Shown piece by piece: positions 42,917 to 53,042 of a stretch of DNA of 64,000 bases. Below the pieces are notes generated by a model. It was not told the DNA's origin and searched no databases. It saw nothing but the letters and a program-made list of their open reading frames with translations. Within the stretch, counting starts at the first letter, position 1. Each line of letters opens with the position of its first letter. The position numbers were made by a program, and so were the translations under genes. This stretch comes from Cohnella terricola. Its GTDB lineage: Bacteria; Bacillota; Bacilli; Paenibacillales; Paenibacillaceae. The stretch covers positions 434,001-498,000 of the forward strand of contig NZ_VNJJ01000001.1 of assembly GCF_007786475.1 (NCBI RefSeq). Direction: 5' to 3'.

Positions 42917-43312
42917 TCAATTATTTTCAGCGGATGTCAGGTTGTTAAAATCCCGAATATGTTTGATTCGTGAAGAGCCTTGAAGCGGCCCGCCGCAGCC
43001 AACGCGCATGATTGAAGAACTAGATATACCGAGCATATAGACGGGTCCGACCTGGATCGTCGGCCATGGAGAAACGCTAGTCATGTTGACTGAAACGCAT
43101 GGCTGTTTCAAAGTTAGCTTTGGCAGGAAAAAGAGAGGATACGAAGCGTATCTGAACTCGTCTTTTATAAAATTCGGAATCGCCTTCTGTACGGCCAAAG
43201 CTTTGGTTTTCATGTCCGTGCGATCGCCGTCCCCCAATTGCAGCGTTCCGGACGAGCTTACGGTATTGACGTATAAGGCGGCTACGATCGTCGTTCTGCA
43301 TTGCAAGCTCAC
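42917..43312 (-). CDS. gerPE: Spore germination protein GerPE
   Basis: A 131-residue GerPE-type protein: VNTVSSSGTLQLGDGD at the N-terminus and SSSSIMRVGCGGPL ... SRIKHIRDF at the C-terminus match the family. GerP proteins sit in the spore coat and let germinants reach their receptors. The GTG start overlaps the gerPD stop by 4 nt (GTGA), with CGGAGG upstream. It is the last gene of the operon here; no gerPF follows. Confidence 0.88.
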   Translation of the reverse strand: MSLQCRTTIVAALYVNTVSSSGTLQLGDGDRTDMKTKALAVQKAIPNFIKDEFRYASYPLFFLPKLTLKQPCVSVNMTSVSPWPTIQVGPVYMLGISSSSIMRVGCGGPLQGSSRIKHIRDFNNLTSAENN

Positions 43313-43515
43313 TCGATATCGCCCTCCGGCAGTTCAGGGAGAGGAACGAGCGGGGAGACGATGACGGATTCGGGTGGCGTATCGAAGTAAGAATACAGCG
43401 TGATCGACTCCGTGTCCCCGAGCAGAAACGCGGACGAGATGGATACGCCGAGCAGGCGAATCGCTCCGACGCTAAGCGGGCCGTTCGTTACGTTCATATT
43501 CAAAGGCGTTGTCAT
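43309..43515 (-). CDS. gerPD: Spore germination protein GerPD
   Basis: A 68-residue protein with the GerPD pattern: NGPLSVGAIRLLGVSISSAFLLGDTESITLYS, then FDTPPESVIV. Overlaps gerPC by 4 nt and gerPE by 4 nt, so it is translationally coupled within the gerP operon. Confidence 0.92.
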   Translation of the reverse strand: MTTPLNMNVTNGPLSVGAIRLLGVSISSAFLLGDTESITLYSYFDTPPESVIVSPLVPLPELPEGDIE

Positions 43516-44204
43516 GGTCTATCCGATCCTCCTTTTCTTGACTGCGTATTCTTCTGGTTGCTTAAATACGCCGTGAAGGCGCCTTGGATATCCCGTTTCG
43601 TCTTCTGCACGATCGAATCGCGCCATTGCTTGCGCTCGTCATCGGTTCCTTCCGCGGGATACACCGAAGTTCTGGCGTAATAGTTCACGCGCGTGTTCAA
43701 TTGCCGTTTCACGTCATCAATAACCTGCTTGCGATGATCCGAATCCAACGCGACCCCGATTTGCTGTTCCAAATCGACAAGAACTTTGTTCGATTGATCG
43801 CTCATATAATCGGCCATTTCCTTCTGAACATCGCGGATCGCGGGAAGCGCCGCGTCCGGCGTTTCGTTCGCGACCTGCCAGCAGGAGGGATCGGGCGTCT
43901 CGAGAGATTCGATGCCCTGGACGCCTTGAGGTGACATTCCCACATTCAGCGTCCCCTCCAAGCGGCTTACCTTTAATTGATCGAAATGATATTCGACATG
44001 CAGCGGGGGTTTGTTTTTAACGTCGTTCAATTGTTGTTGCAGGTTTGCGATTTGATCCGATTGCTCCTTGAGCTTCTGTTCTGCCTGATAAAGCCGCTGC
44101 GCCCAATCATGCCAGTTCGGCGCGATGGGGACCTGGGCAGGATAAGGATAAACGGGCTGCTGTGGCGTCTGATAGACGCCGTTCCATAGTTGGGATTGCT
44201 GCAT
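43512..44204 (-). CDS. gerPC: Spore germination protein GerPC
   Basis: A 230-residue protein. A Pro/Gln/Tyr-rich N-terminus leads into a coiled coil (about 35-65; LYQAEQKLKEQSDQIANLQQ), then the GerPC core (VEYHFDQLKVSRLEGTLNVG). AGGAGGAGC lies before the ATG at 44204; six more codons upstream are open. A structural role in the coat is known for the family. Confidence 0.92.
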   Translation of the reverse strand: MQQSQLWNGVYQTPQQPVYPYPAQVPIAPNWHDWAQRLYQAEQKLKEQSDQIANLQQQLNDVKNKPPLHVEYHFDQLKVSRLEGTLNVGMSPQGVQGIESLETPDPSCWQVANETPDAALPAIRDVQKEMADYMSDQSNKVLVDLEQQIGVALDSDHRKQVIDDVKRQLNTRVNYYARTSVYPAEGTDDERKQWRDSIVQKTKRDIQGAFTAYLSNQKNTQSRKGGSDRP

Positions 44205-44218
44205 CGGCGCTCCTCCTC

Positions 44219-44413
44219 TCACGTCGGATTAGGAAGCGGAACGAGAGACAGCTCGTTCAGTTCCGGAGCGGGTCCGGTATACCCGCCCGTATTGTAGAGT
44301 TGGGACAATGCCTGAATGCTTCCGGCGCTCCCGATTTGCAATACGGAGGAGTTCGTAACGGCGTTCACTCGAAGCTGGCCGATCGTGATCGTCTGATGAA
44401 TCGTCCAATTCAT
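44219..44413 (-). CDS. gerPB: Spore germination protein GerPB
   Basis: A 64-residue protein with the family pattern ITIGQLRVNAVTNSSVLQIGSAGSIQALSQLYNTGGY. It lies 14 nt upstream of gerPC and directly after gerPA. Confidence 0.9.
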   Translation of the reverse strand: MNWTIHQTITIGQLRVNAVTNSSVLQIGSAGSIQALSQLYNTGGYTGPAPELNELSLVPLPNPT

Positions 44414-44414
44414 A

Positions 44415-44651
44415 TTAAATAACCCCTTGATTACCGATGTTGTTATCTACAGAGTCCTGTACGTCCGGATCGTTCGTAATCGTCGCGCTAACCGCATTAT
44501 TGCTTATGGGCAGATCGCCGGTAAGGAAGGATCCCGAGCCTGCGTACGTTTTGGAGTTGCTTGAAGGAGAAATTTGTATCGAATCCCCGAATTGAACGAC
44601 ACCGCTGCTGCCAATGCTCAGGATTTTGACATTGCCGACTATGCATGGCAT
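44415..44651 (-). CDS. gerPA: Spore germination protein GerPA (GerPA/GerPF family)
   Basis: A 78-residue protein: the opening MPCIVGNVKILSIGSSGVVQFGDS, then ISPSSNSKTYAGSGSFLTGD and ITNDPDVQDS, match GerPA and the paralogous GerPF. As the first gene of the operon it is called gerPA. The ATG at 44651 is 11 nt from AAGGAG; a GTG two codons earlier is also possible. A sigma-K-like promoter lies upstream. Confidence 0.9.
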   Translation of the reverse strand: MPCIVGNVKILSIGSSGVVQFGDSIQISPSSNSKTYAGSGSFLTGDLPISNNAVSATITNDPDVQDSVDNNIGNQGVI

Positions 44652-44686
44652 GGGCACAACGACTCCTTCGCTTTAGCCTCTTCGAA

Positions 44687-44715
44687 TAGTGTATGAAGTC
44701 AAATGCCCAGAGGTT
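44687..44715 (-). promoter_or_regulatory. Sigma-K-type promoter of the gerP operon
   Basis: On the minus strand, AACC (44712-44715), 16 nt, then CATACACTA (44687-44695). This fits the sigma-K consensus (mACm, N16-17, CATAnnnTA) at every position. It lies about 36 nt upstream of gerPA, and gerP operons are known to be sigma-K dependent. Confidence 0.78.
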
Positions 44716-44742
44716 CTCCCGCGTCCTTCCCAAGCTGCTCTG

Positions 44743-44771
44743 CACAGGCGCTCCGCTCCGGTCATATCTTG
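44743..44771 (+). promoter_or_regulatory. Possible sigma-K promoter of the GerT-like gene
   Basis: CACA (44743-44746), 16 nt, then CATATCTTG (44763-44771), one mismatch from the sigma-K -10. It is back to back with the gerP promoter. Confidence 0.42.
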
Positions 44772-44825
44772 GATGAGGAGGGTTAGGCGCATGCGCGAAT
44801 GCAGCGTGGTTCGGCGACAGGGGGG

Positions 44826-45290
44826 ATGGAATTGACCGATTTTTTCAATAACGGACCGCTCCCGGATTGGAAGGAAGTTCAAAAGTGGCTAGGCAAGGAT
44901 ATTCCGTGGAATCTGGTCGAGAATTGGAATCGCAGAGGAGACGCCAGTTGGCTAAACGACTATGTTAAGAAAATGATGCAAAATACAATGCCCTCGATGG
45001 TCCATTCCCGGAGATCTTTCAATGTGGAGACAAAGCAGGACGCTAAAACCGTAAGCTTGTCTATTCGACTCGATCCCGACACTGATATTCGCAAGCTCCA
45101 GATGTTCGCGACCTCGGAACGGCTTAAGTTCACCGGGCTCCCTGGCGACGGAAAACGCGTTGTGCGTTTTCCTAGTCTCGTATATCCCCGTTCGGGCAAA
45201 GCGGAGATGAAGAATGATCGTACGCTTGTCATTCGCTTTAAGAGGAGGCCCAGGGAAAAGTCGGAATACGAATTGTTTATCCAACCGTAA
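44826..45290 (+). CDS. Hsp20-like spore protein (GerT/CotM type)
   Basis: A 154-residue protein. The N-terminal part (about 1-55) is unlike known domains. The C-terminal part (about 60-150) has the beta-rich alpha-crystallin layout found in GerT and CotM coat proteins (VSLSIRLDPDTDIRKLQMFATSERLKF; VVRFPSLVYPRSGKAEM). Start choice is uncertain: GGGGGG abuts the ATG at 44826, so the TTG at 44832, with 6-nt spacing, may be used. Divergent from gerP, which suggests a late-sporulation role. Confidence 0.72.
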   Translation: MELTDFFNNGPLPDWKEVQKWLGKDIPWNLVENWNRRGDASWLNDYVKKMMQNTMPSMVHSRRSFNVETKQDAKTVSLSIRLDPDTDIRKLQMFATSERLKFTGLPGDGKRVVRFPSLVYPRSGKAEMKNDRTLVIRFKRRPREKSEYELFIQP

Positions 45291-45361
45291 ACCGTTATAA
45301 TGCTAAAGGAAACATTACACCGGAATAACGGCGGGATAAACGATGCAAGGGGGTCAATATC

Positions 45362-45562
45362 GTGGATTTGGTGAACGTATCGGAAGTATCCGCGGGGCTT
45401 TTCATCGCGGGTATCATTTTTATTATGCTAATCGGTTCGTTTTTGAGTTTAGGCGTGCTGCGGTTTTTCCAGTTGAAGAAAAAGCAGGGCGGCGTATATT
45501 TGAGTTTGTCTGCGGCTTCTTTCGTCGCTATGGTACTTGTCGTTAATACTTGGTTTGTCTAA
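45362..45562 (+). CDS. Small two-helix membrane protein
   Basis: A 66-residue protein with two hydrophobic segments (about 10-32 and 47-63) separated by KKKQGG, a typical small membrane hairpin. The GTG start has AAGGGGG 8 nt upstream and a strong terminator follows, which supports a real gene. The function is unknown. Confidence 0.65.
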   Translation: MDLVNVSEVSAGLFIAGIIFIMLIGSFLSLGVLRFFQLKKKQGGVYLSLSAASFVAMVLVVNTWFV

Positions 45563-45572
45563 TATGCGAATA

Positions 45573-45616
45573 AAACCGCCCCGATCGCAACTTGGCTTGC
45601 GGTCGGGGCGGTTTGT
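45573..45616. terminator. Strong bidirectional terminator
   Basis: AAACCGCCCCGATCGCAA (45573-45590) pairs with TTGCGGTCGGGGCGGTTT (45597-45614) with a single mismatch. Confidence 0.85.
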
Positions 45617-45642
45617 CGTTGTTCGGATCGTACGGAGGGGTC

Positions 45643-45882
45643 TTACCTATGTTTACCCCTGAGACCTAAAGTGCGAGCGCTGGTCTCTCCAGCGAAATCG
45701 CCGTAGAACACGTCTTTGACGGAGACGCTTGTCGAATGGTGATAAACCGGTACGCAATGATGCCTCCTAATGACCTCTACTTGATGCACGACGTCGACGT
45801 GTTGCGGGTGGTAGTAGTCTTCGTATACGGTTTGCGGAGGATCGAATATGGCTTTGCTGTTGCATTGTGGACAATCGGACAT
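45643..45882 (-). CDS. cotD: CotD-family spore coat protein
   Basis: A 79-residue His-rich protein: CPQCNSKAIFDPPQ near the start, then YHPQHVDVVHQVEVIRRHHC and VYHHSTSV, the layout of inner-coat CotD proteins. It would be incorporated into the spore coat. The ATG at 45882 is 10 nt from GGAAGGG; an upstream ATG (45891) abuts that site. Confidence 0.82.
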   Translation of the reverse strand: MSDCPQCNSKAIFDPPQTVYEDYYHPQHVDVVHQVEVIRRHHCVPVYHHSTSVSVKDVFYGDFAGETSARTLGLRGKHR

Positions 45883-46040
45883 GCGGATCATTCCCTTCCT
45901 TAGGTTATCGTACATTATACGGCGGCTAACCCCCAATGACTGTTCTTCTGCCTAACAGCCCACCGACATCTGAGGGCGGTTTGACGGAAGCTCAGATTTC
46001 CTGCATAGTAAAAGAATCACGCATTGCGGGAGGGTATCTT

Positions 46041-46487
46041 TTGAGAACGACTGAAGATATTATGCAAAGAATGTCCCGGAATGGGCTTCGGATTACCGAG
46101 CAGAGAAAAACGCTGGTTAAATTATTCGACGGAGCCTCGGGATATTTGACGCCCAAGGAAGTCTACGAACATATGCAACGGGTATATCCCGGTTTGAGCT
46201 TTGATACGGTATATCGGAATTTACGGGTCCTTCTGGATATGGGCGTCGTGGAACAGATCGTATTCGAGGACGGGGTGAAATTCAAGCTGAGCTGCGAAGA
46301 GCAGCACCACCATCATCATATGATCTGCCTACAGTGCGAGAAGACGCTGCCGATCCGTTTCTGTCCGATGTCGGAGACCGACGTTCCTGGAGACTTCGAG
46401 GTCGTCAAGCACAAATTCGAAGTATTCGGCTATTGCGGGGAATGCAAGGAGGCTGCCGCGGCAGCCGCTTCCCGGGAAGTACAATGA
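46041..46487 (+). CDS. zur: Zinc uptake repressor Zur (Fur family)
   Basis: A 148-residue Fur-family regulator. The winged helix is about 10-80 with [15 protein letters not shown] as recognition region. Five consecutive His (89-93) start the metal-binding part, and two Cys pairs (Cys96/Cys99 and Cys132/Cys135) form the structural zinc site. The motif [25 protein letters not shown] favours Zur over Fur or PerR. The TTG at 46041, 6 nt after GGGAGGG, is the likely start. It overlaps yidD by 4 nt. Zinc importer genes lie 3 kb downstream. Confidence 0.88.
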   Translation: MRTTEDIMQRMSRNGLRITEQRKTLVKLFDGASGYLTPKEVYEHMQRVYPGLSFDTVYRNLRVLLDMGVVEQIVFEDGVKFKLSCEEQHHHHHMICLQCEKTLPIRFCPMSETDVPGDFEVVKHKFEVFGYCGECKEAAAAAASREVQ

Positions 46488-46720
46488 GAGTCGCCAGAAC
46501 AACGCTCCAAGCGCCGATCCGCTTCTATCGCAAGTTCATATCGCCGCTGAAGCCGCCGACTTGCCGCTTCTATCCGACTTGCTCCGCATACGCGCTGGAA
46601 GCGATAGAAGTTCACGGCGCGGCGAAAGGCGCGTATTTGGCGGCGCGGAGGATTAGCAAATGCCATCCGTTCCATCCCGGAGGTTTCGATCCGGTGCCGC
46701 CAGGCAAAGATCAAGAGTAA
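46484..46720 (+). CDS. yidD: Membrane protein insertion efficiency factor YidD
   Basis: A 78-residue protein with an amphipathic N-terminus and the diagnostic [25 protein letters not shown] and [13 protein letters not shown]. It assists YidC/SpoIIIJ-dependent membrane insertion. The ATGA overlap with zur shows coupling to a regulator unrelated in function. Confidence 0.93.
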   Translation: MRVARTTLQAPIRFYRKFISPLKPPTCRFYPTCSAYALEAIEVHGAAKGAYLAARRISKCHPFHPGGFDPVPPGKDQE

Positions 46721-46794
46721 AGTCCGACGTGCCGCTCGCGGCGGTCCGACTTGACATGGCCGAGGGAATTCGGTTATATTTTCCGAAAGGAAAC

Positions 46795-49130
<2,336 letters not shown>

Positions 49131-49141
49131 ATTCGCAAAAT

Positions 49142-49198
49142 AAACAGGGGCAATCCGTTAGGTTAAGCAATGACCTTCCGAAACAGCCCCTGTTTTTT
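49142..49198 (+). terminator. Terminator of metG
   Basis: AAACAGGGGC (49142-49151) pairs with GCCCCTGTTT (49186-49195), followed by a T run. Confidence 0.88.
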
Positions 49199-49262
49199 TC
49201 TACATTCCAGTGGGAGTATAAAACCCCTGACGGTTTTTCTTAAAACTGATTAGATAGGGGTC

Positions 49263-49474
49263 ATTAGTGATGAAAAACATCGTACTTTCGCCTCGAGGGA
49301 CGCCGGTGGGGAGCAAGTACGATGAAAAACATCGCTATAGGAGCGTGCCAGCCACTACTTATTCGCTCCCTGGGTGATTAGTGATGAAAAACATCGTACT
49401 TTCGTCTCGAGGGACGCCGGTGGGGAGCGAGTACGATGAAAAACATCGCTATAGGAGCGTGCCAGCCACTACTT
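49263..49474. repeat. Two 98-bp direct repeats at 114-bp spacing, each with internal palindromes
   Basis: 49263-49360 is repeated at 49377-49474 with very few changes. Each copy carries GATGAAAAACATC twice and an inverted repeat CATCGTACTT ... AAGTACGATG (49278-49287 with 49315-49324 in the first copy). A 17-bp sequence CCTGACGGTTTTTCTTA flanks the pair at 49226 and 49503. No coding frame is credible. Confidence 0.85.
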
Positions 49475-49484
49475 GATGCTCACG

Positions 49485-49516
49485 ACCGTCAGGACGAACT
49501 CTCCTGACGGTTTTTC
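49485..49516 (+). terminator. Rho-independent terminator within the repeat region
   Basis: ACCGTCAGGA (49485-49494) pairs with TCCTGACGGT (49502-49511), followed by TTTTC. No gene lies immediately upstream, so it may terminate transcription of the repeat region itself. Confidence 0.7.
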
Positions 49517-49520
49517 TTAG

Positions 49521-49602
49521 CCGCGTTGCAACGGTCTCGCAGACCGTAACAGCCGGCGATCGGCCGTCCATAGGCGTTGCAACGGTCTCGCAGACCGTAG
49601 TA
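49521..49602. repeat. Array C: two 51-bp-spaced copies of the ACGGTCTCGCAGACCGT palindrome
   Basis: TTGCAACGGTCTCGCAGACCGTA occurs with TGCAAC-type starts at 49527 and 49578, 51 bp apart. The core is identical to that of array B at 37.4 kb; the spacer differs. Confidence 0.85.
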
Positions 49603-49654
49603 GCCTGGCGGAAAGTTTTCTGGGACAGCTTCATGTTTACTCTGGCGCGTCCTG

Positions 49655-49683
49655 TTGACAGCTACGGGACCGGGGTCTATAAT
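49655..49683 (+). promoter_or_regulatory. Consensus sigma-A promoter of the zinc importer operon
   Basis: TTGACA (49655-49660), a 17-nt spacer and TATAAT (49678-49683), both hexamers perfect. Such a strong promoter implies repressor control. Confidence 0.85.
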
Positions 49684-49693
49684 CGGATTTGCT

Positions 49694-49712
49694 AATAAAA
49701 AAGATTACGATT
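49694..49712. promoter_or_regulatory. Candidate Zur box
   Basis: ATTACGATT at 49704-49712 equals the right half of the Bacillus Zur box (AATCGTAAT, one base, ATTACGATT). The left half at the correct spacing (AATAAAAAA) matches only 5 of 9. It lies just downstream of the transcription start, where bound Zur would repress. Confidence 0.45.
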
Positions 49713-49724
49713 AAGGGGAAACAC

Positions 49725-50690
49725 ATGATTCAAGTATCGAAACGATTATTATTGGTTGCTCTTGTCATTGCGATTGCGGCGCTTATCGGTTGCGGCAATG
49801 GAGATTCGAACGCTCAGGCGGAAGGCAAAGTCAGCGTCGTCACCAGCTTCTACCCGCTTTATTTCTTCGCCAAGGAAATCGGGGGAGACAACGCGTTTGT
49901 CGTCAACCTGATCGCCACCGGCGTCGAGCCTCATGAGTGGACGCCAAAAAGCCGGGATCTCAGTGTCGCATCCAAAGCGCAATTATTCATATACAACGGC
50001 GCGGGGCTTGAAGGCTGGGTCGACGGCTTTCTCAACGGCCTCGGCTCGGACAGCCAAGTATTGACTGTGGAAGCCAGTAAAGGCATTAAGCTGATTCAAG
50101 GGAACCCAGAAGAACACGACGAGGATCATCAGGATGAAGCCGGGAAGGATCACGAACACTCGCTGCTGGACGTCGATCCGCATACGTGGACCAGTCCGCG
50201 ATCTGCGCTCGTCATGGCGGCCAACATCCGCGACGCTTTCGTACAAGTGGATTCCGCTCATCGGGCAGAATACGAAGCTAACTATGCCGAAGTTGAAGGG
50301 CGGTTGAAGGCGCTCGACGCCGAGTTCACGGAACAGTTATCTGGCTACACCCGACGTGATATCGTTGTCTCTCACCAAGCATTTGGATATTTGTGCCGCG
50401 ATTACGGGCTTAACCAAATCCCGATCATGGGTTTATCGCCGGAAGCTGAGCCGCGGGCGCAAGATTTGCTGAAAATCGCCCGCTACGTGAAAGAGCAAAA
50501 CATTCCTTATATTTTCTTTGAGGAGCTTGTCTCGGAGCAGCTCGCGGATACGCTCGCCAGCGAAGCGCACGTGAAAACACTCGTTCTGAGTCCCTTGGAA
50601 GGATTGACTTCGGAGCAGGAAAAAGCGGGAGAAAACTATTATACGCTGTTGGAACGCAACTTGCAGAACTTGCGGAAGGCTCTCGGGTGA
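49725..50690 (+). CDS. znuA: Zinc ABC transporter substrate-binding lipoprotein (ZnuA/AdcA-type)
   Basis: A 321-residue cluster A-I metal-binding protein. The signal peptide ends in LIGC with lipidated Cys23. Metal-ligand His70 (EPHEW), His153 (DPHTW) and His217 (SHQAF) plus a His/Asp/Glu-rich loop (about 129-146) point to zinc rather than manganese. The ATG at 49725 follows AAGGGG; 12 more upstream codons are open. First gene of an importer operon with a strong promoter and a candidate Zur box. Confidence 0.92.
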   Translation: MIQVSKRLLLVALVIAIAALIGCGNGDSNAQAEGKVSVVTSFYPLYFFAKEIGGDNAFVVNLIATGVEPHEWTPKSRDLSVASKAQLFIYNGAGLEGWVDGFLNGLGSDSQVLTVEASKGIKLIQGNPEEHDEDHQDEAGKDHEHSLLDVDPHTWTSPRSALVMAANIRDAFVQVDSAHRAEYEANYAEVEGRLKALDAEFTEQLSGYTRRDIVVSHQAFGYLCRDYGLNQIPIMGLSPEAEPRAQDLLKIARYVKEQNIPYIFFEELVSEQLADTLASEAHVKTLVLSPLEGLTSEQEKAGENYYTLLERNLQNLRKALG

Positions 50691-50734
50691 TCTAACATAG
50701 AATTGAACGAGTTATCGCGAAAGGAGCGGCTTCC

Positions 50735-51505
50735 ATGAACGGCACGGCAAGCTTGCAGCAAGAAGGATGTCATCAGGAGATCGTCAGGCTGGACGGCGTA
50801 TCGTTCTCTTACGATTCCCAGCCGGTTCTCCAGGACATATCCTTCAGAATCATGGAACGGGATTTCGTCGGCCTGATCGGCTCTAACGGCGCGGGCAAGA
50901 CGACGCTGATGCGCATGATCGTCGGGCTTACCCGTCCGCAGAAGGGCTCCATTACTTTGTTCGGCACGCCCGCGGGACAGTTCAAAGATTGGAACCTGAT
51001 CGGTTACGTTCCGCAGCGAAGCCATGTTAATCCGCTCTTCCCGGCGACGGTGAGGGAGGTCGTATTGTCCGGCTTATACGGGCGCAAGAAGCTATTCCGC
51101 CGGGTGTCCAAGGAGGATGCGTCGCGCTGCGAAGACGCGCTGGCGGCGCTCAAGATCGAGAATCTCGCCGACAGCAGAATCGGGGCGTTATCGGGAGGGC
51201 AGCAGCAGCGCGTGTTCCTCGCCCGGGCGCTGATCAACAATCCGAAACTGCTGATCCTGGACGAACCTCTCACGGGAATCGACATCGAGACGCAGCACAA
51301 TTTTTTTCAAATGATCAAACATATGCACCAAAGGCACAATATTACGTTTTTAATGGTGTCCCATGACATGGATATGGTGAGATCCTATTTGGGACAAGAG
51401 CCTAAGGAAAGAAGCGGCAAGCTGAATTTCTATGTCCGGCATTCGCACGATCTGGAAGATTGCCAAGGGACGGATTTGCTGCATTCCTTGCGGAAAGAAG
51501 GTTAA
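50735..51505 (+). CDS. znuC: Zinc ABC transporter ATP-binding protein (ZnuC/AdcC-type)
   Basis: A 256-residue ATPase: Walker A GSNGAGKTT (about 50-58), signature LSGGQQQRV, Walker B LLILDEPLTGID. AAAGGAG precedes the ATG. The C-terminus FYVRHSHDLEDC is His-containing, as in other zinc ATPases. Confidence 0.92.
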   Translation: MNGTASLQQEGCHQEIVRLDGVSFSYDSQPVLQDISFRIMERDFVGLIGSNGAGKTTLMRMIVGLTRPQKGSITLFGTPAGQFKDWNLIGYVPQRSHVNPLFPATVREVVLSGLYGRKKLFRRVSKEDASRCEDALAALKIENLADSRIGALSGGQQQRVFLARALINNPKLLILDEPLTGIDIETQHNFFQMIKHMHQRHNITFLMVSHDMDMVRSYLGQEPKERSGKLNFYVRHSHDLEDCQGTDLLHSLRKEG

Positions 51506-51526
51506 CCGGAGTTGGAGATATTAACG

Positions 51527-52315
51527 ATGGAGTTTTTCCAGAGGGCATTGATCGGGGGGGCGCTGATCGCGATTACCGCTCCGTTGATGGGCCTCTTTCT
51601 CGTGTTAAGGCGACTAGCCATGATCGGCGACACCCTCGCTCACGTCAGTATCGCAGGGGTCGCCTTAGGTTTTCTCATGAATGTATATCCGGTAGCGGTA
51701 GGTCTGGCATTTGCGATTATCGGATCATTCGCGATCGAAGCGCTGAGACGCACCTATCGCACATACGCGGAACTGTCCCTCGCCATCATCATGTCGGGGG
51801 GGATCGCTCTGGCTTCCTTGCTCTTTACGATGGGCAAAGGATTTAACCAGAACGCAAACTCCTACTGGTTCGGCAGCATATATACGCTCACGTATACGGA
51901 CATTTGGGTCATCGCCGGAGTTACGGCGATCGTGTTAACGATGGTGCTCGTGCATAAAAAAGAACTGTTCCTGCTGACGTTCGACGAAGACGCGGCAGCG
52001 GTAAGCGGTTTGCCTGTTAAGTATTTTAATATTATGCTTAGTATATTAACGGCGCTTGTCATCAGTGCGGCGATCAAGATCGTGGGCGCGCTGCTCGTGT
52101 CGGCTTTGCTTACGATTCCGGCCGCATGCAGTCTGGCCTTGTCGCGAAGCTTCAAACAAGCTGTTATCCTTGTCGTTGTCGTAGGCGAAATCGCTGTGCT
52201 CGCGGGCTTATGGATCGCGGGGGTCGGCAACCTGGCGCCGGGAGGAACGATCGTGCTGCTGCTGATCGGATTTCTGGCGGTATCCGTCGCGACATCGCGG
52301 ATTATGCGGGCTTAG
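51527..52315 (+). CDS. znuB: Zinc ABC transporter permease (ZnuB/AdcB-type)
   Basis: A 262-residue integral membrane protein of the ABC-3 family with about eight helices. The early block RRLAMIGDTLAHVSIAGVALG and the late VGALLVSALLTIPAACSLALSRSF are typical. The ATG at 51527 is chosen over a TTG five codons earlier. 20 nt before ccdA. Confidence 0.92.
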   Translation: MEFFQRALIGGALIAITAPLMGLFLVLRRLAMIGDTLAHVSIAGVALGFLMNVYPVAVGLAFAIIGSFAIEALRRTYRTYAELSLAIIMSGGIALASLLFTMGKGFNQNANSYWFGSIYTLTYTDIWVIAGVTAIVLTMVLVHKKELFLLTFDEDAAAVSGLPVKYFNIMLSILTALVISAAIKIVGALLVSALLTIPAACSLALSRSFKQAVILVVVVGEIAVLAGLWIAGVGNLAPGGTIVLLLIGFLAVSVATSRIMRA

Positions 52316-52334
52316 CCCATAGGAGGTACAGGAG

Positions 52335-53042
52335 ATGGCGGATTTAAACGTGGGTATCGCATTCGCGGCTGGGTTGGCATCATTCATATCGCCTTGCTGC
52401 TTGCCGCTATATCCCGCGTATCTATCTTACATAACCGGAGTTTCCGTCAACCAGATCAAGACGGATACGAGCCGGAGCATGCGCTACAAAACGATGAGTC
52501 ATACTTTTTTCTTCATTCTCGGCTTTTCCGCCGTGTTTTTCGCGCTTGCGTACGGAACGAACGTCTTTACCGACGTCTTCCGCGATTATCAGGATACGAT
52601 TCGCAAAATCTCGGCGATCTTTATCGTCTTGATGGGATTGTTCCTGATGGGCATCTTTCAACCGCAGGTGCTCATGAAAGAACGCAAAATGAACTTGAAA
52701 TGGAAACCCGCCGGTTACTTGGGTTCGTTCGTGTTCGGAATCGGCTTCTCGGCGGGCTGGTCGCCTTGCGTCGGGCCGATCTTGGGCTCGATTCTGCTGC
52801 TGGCCGCCAGCAATCCCGGCACTTGGGCTGGGCTGACGGCCGCCTATTCGCTCGGATTCGCCGTTCCGTTCTTTGCGCTCGCTTTTTTTCTCGGGGCCGC
52901 GAAGGGAATTCTGAAATACTCCAACTTGCTGATGAAGATCGGCGGAGTGATGATGATTCTGATGGGCGTTCTCCTGTTTACCGACAAGATGACGCAAATA
53001 ACGATCTGGCTGCAAAGCATTACGCCAAAATGGCTAGGATGA
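52335..53042 (+). CDS. ccdA: CcdA-type thiol-disulfide/cytochrome c biogenesis membrane protein
   Basis: A 235-residue protein with six membrane helices. The two redox cysteines are in ISPCCLPLYPAYLSY (about 18-32) and WSPCVGPILGS (about 142-152). It carries electrons from cytosolic thioredoxin to exported thiol proteins, in Bacillus for cytochrome c maturation and spore cortex. AGGAGG precedes the ATG. Its place after the zinc importer may reflect co-transcription only. Confidence 0.92.
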   Translation: MADLNVGIAFAAGLASFISPCCLPLYPAYLSYITGVSVNQIKTDTSRSMRYKTMSHTFFFILGFSAVFFALAYGTNVFTDVFRDYQDTIRKISAIFIVLMGLFLMGIFQPQVLMKERKMNLKWKPAGYLGSFVFGIGFSAGWSPCVGPILGSILLLAASNPGTWAGLTAAYSLGFAVPFFALAFFLGAAKGILKYSNLLMKIGGVMMILMGVLLFTDKMTQITIWLQSITPKWLG

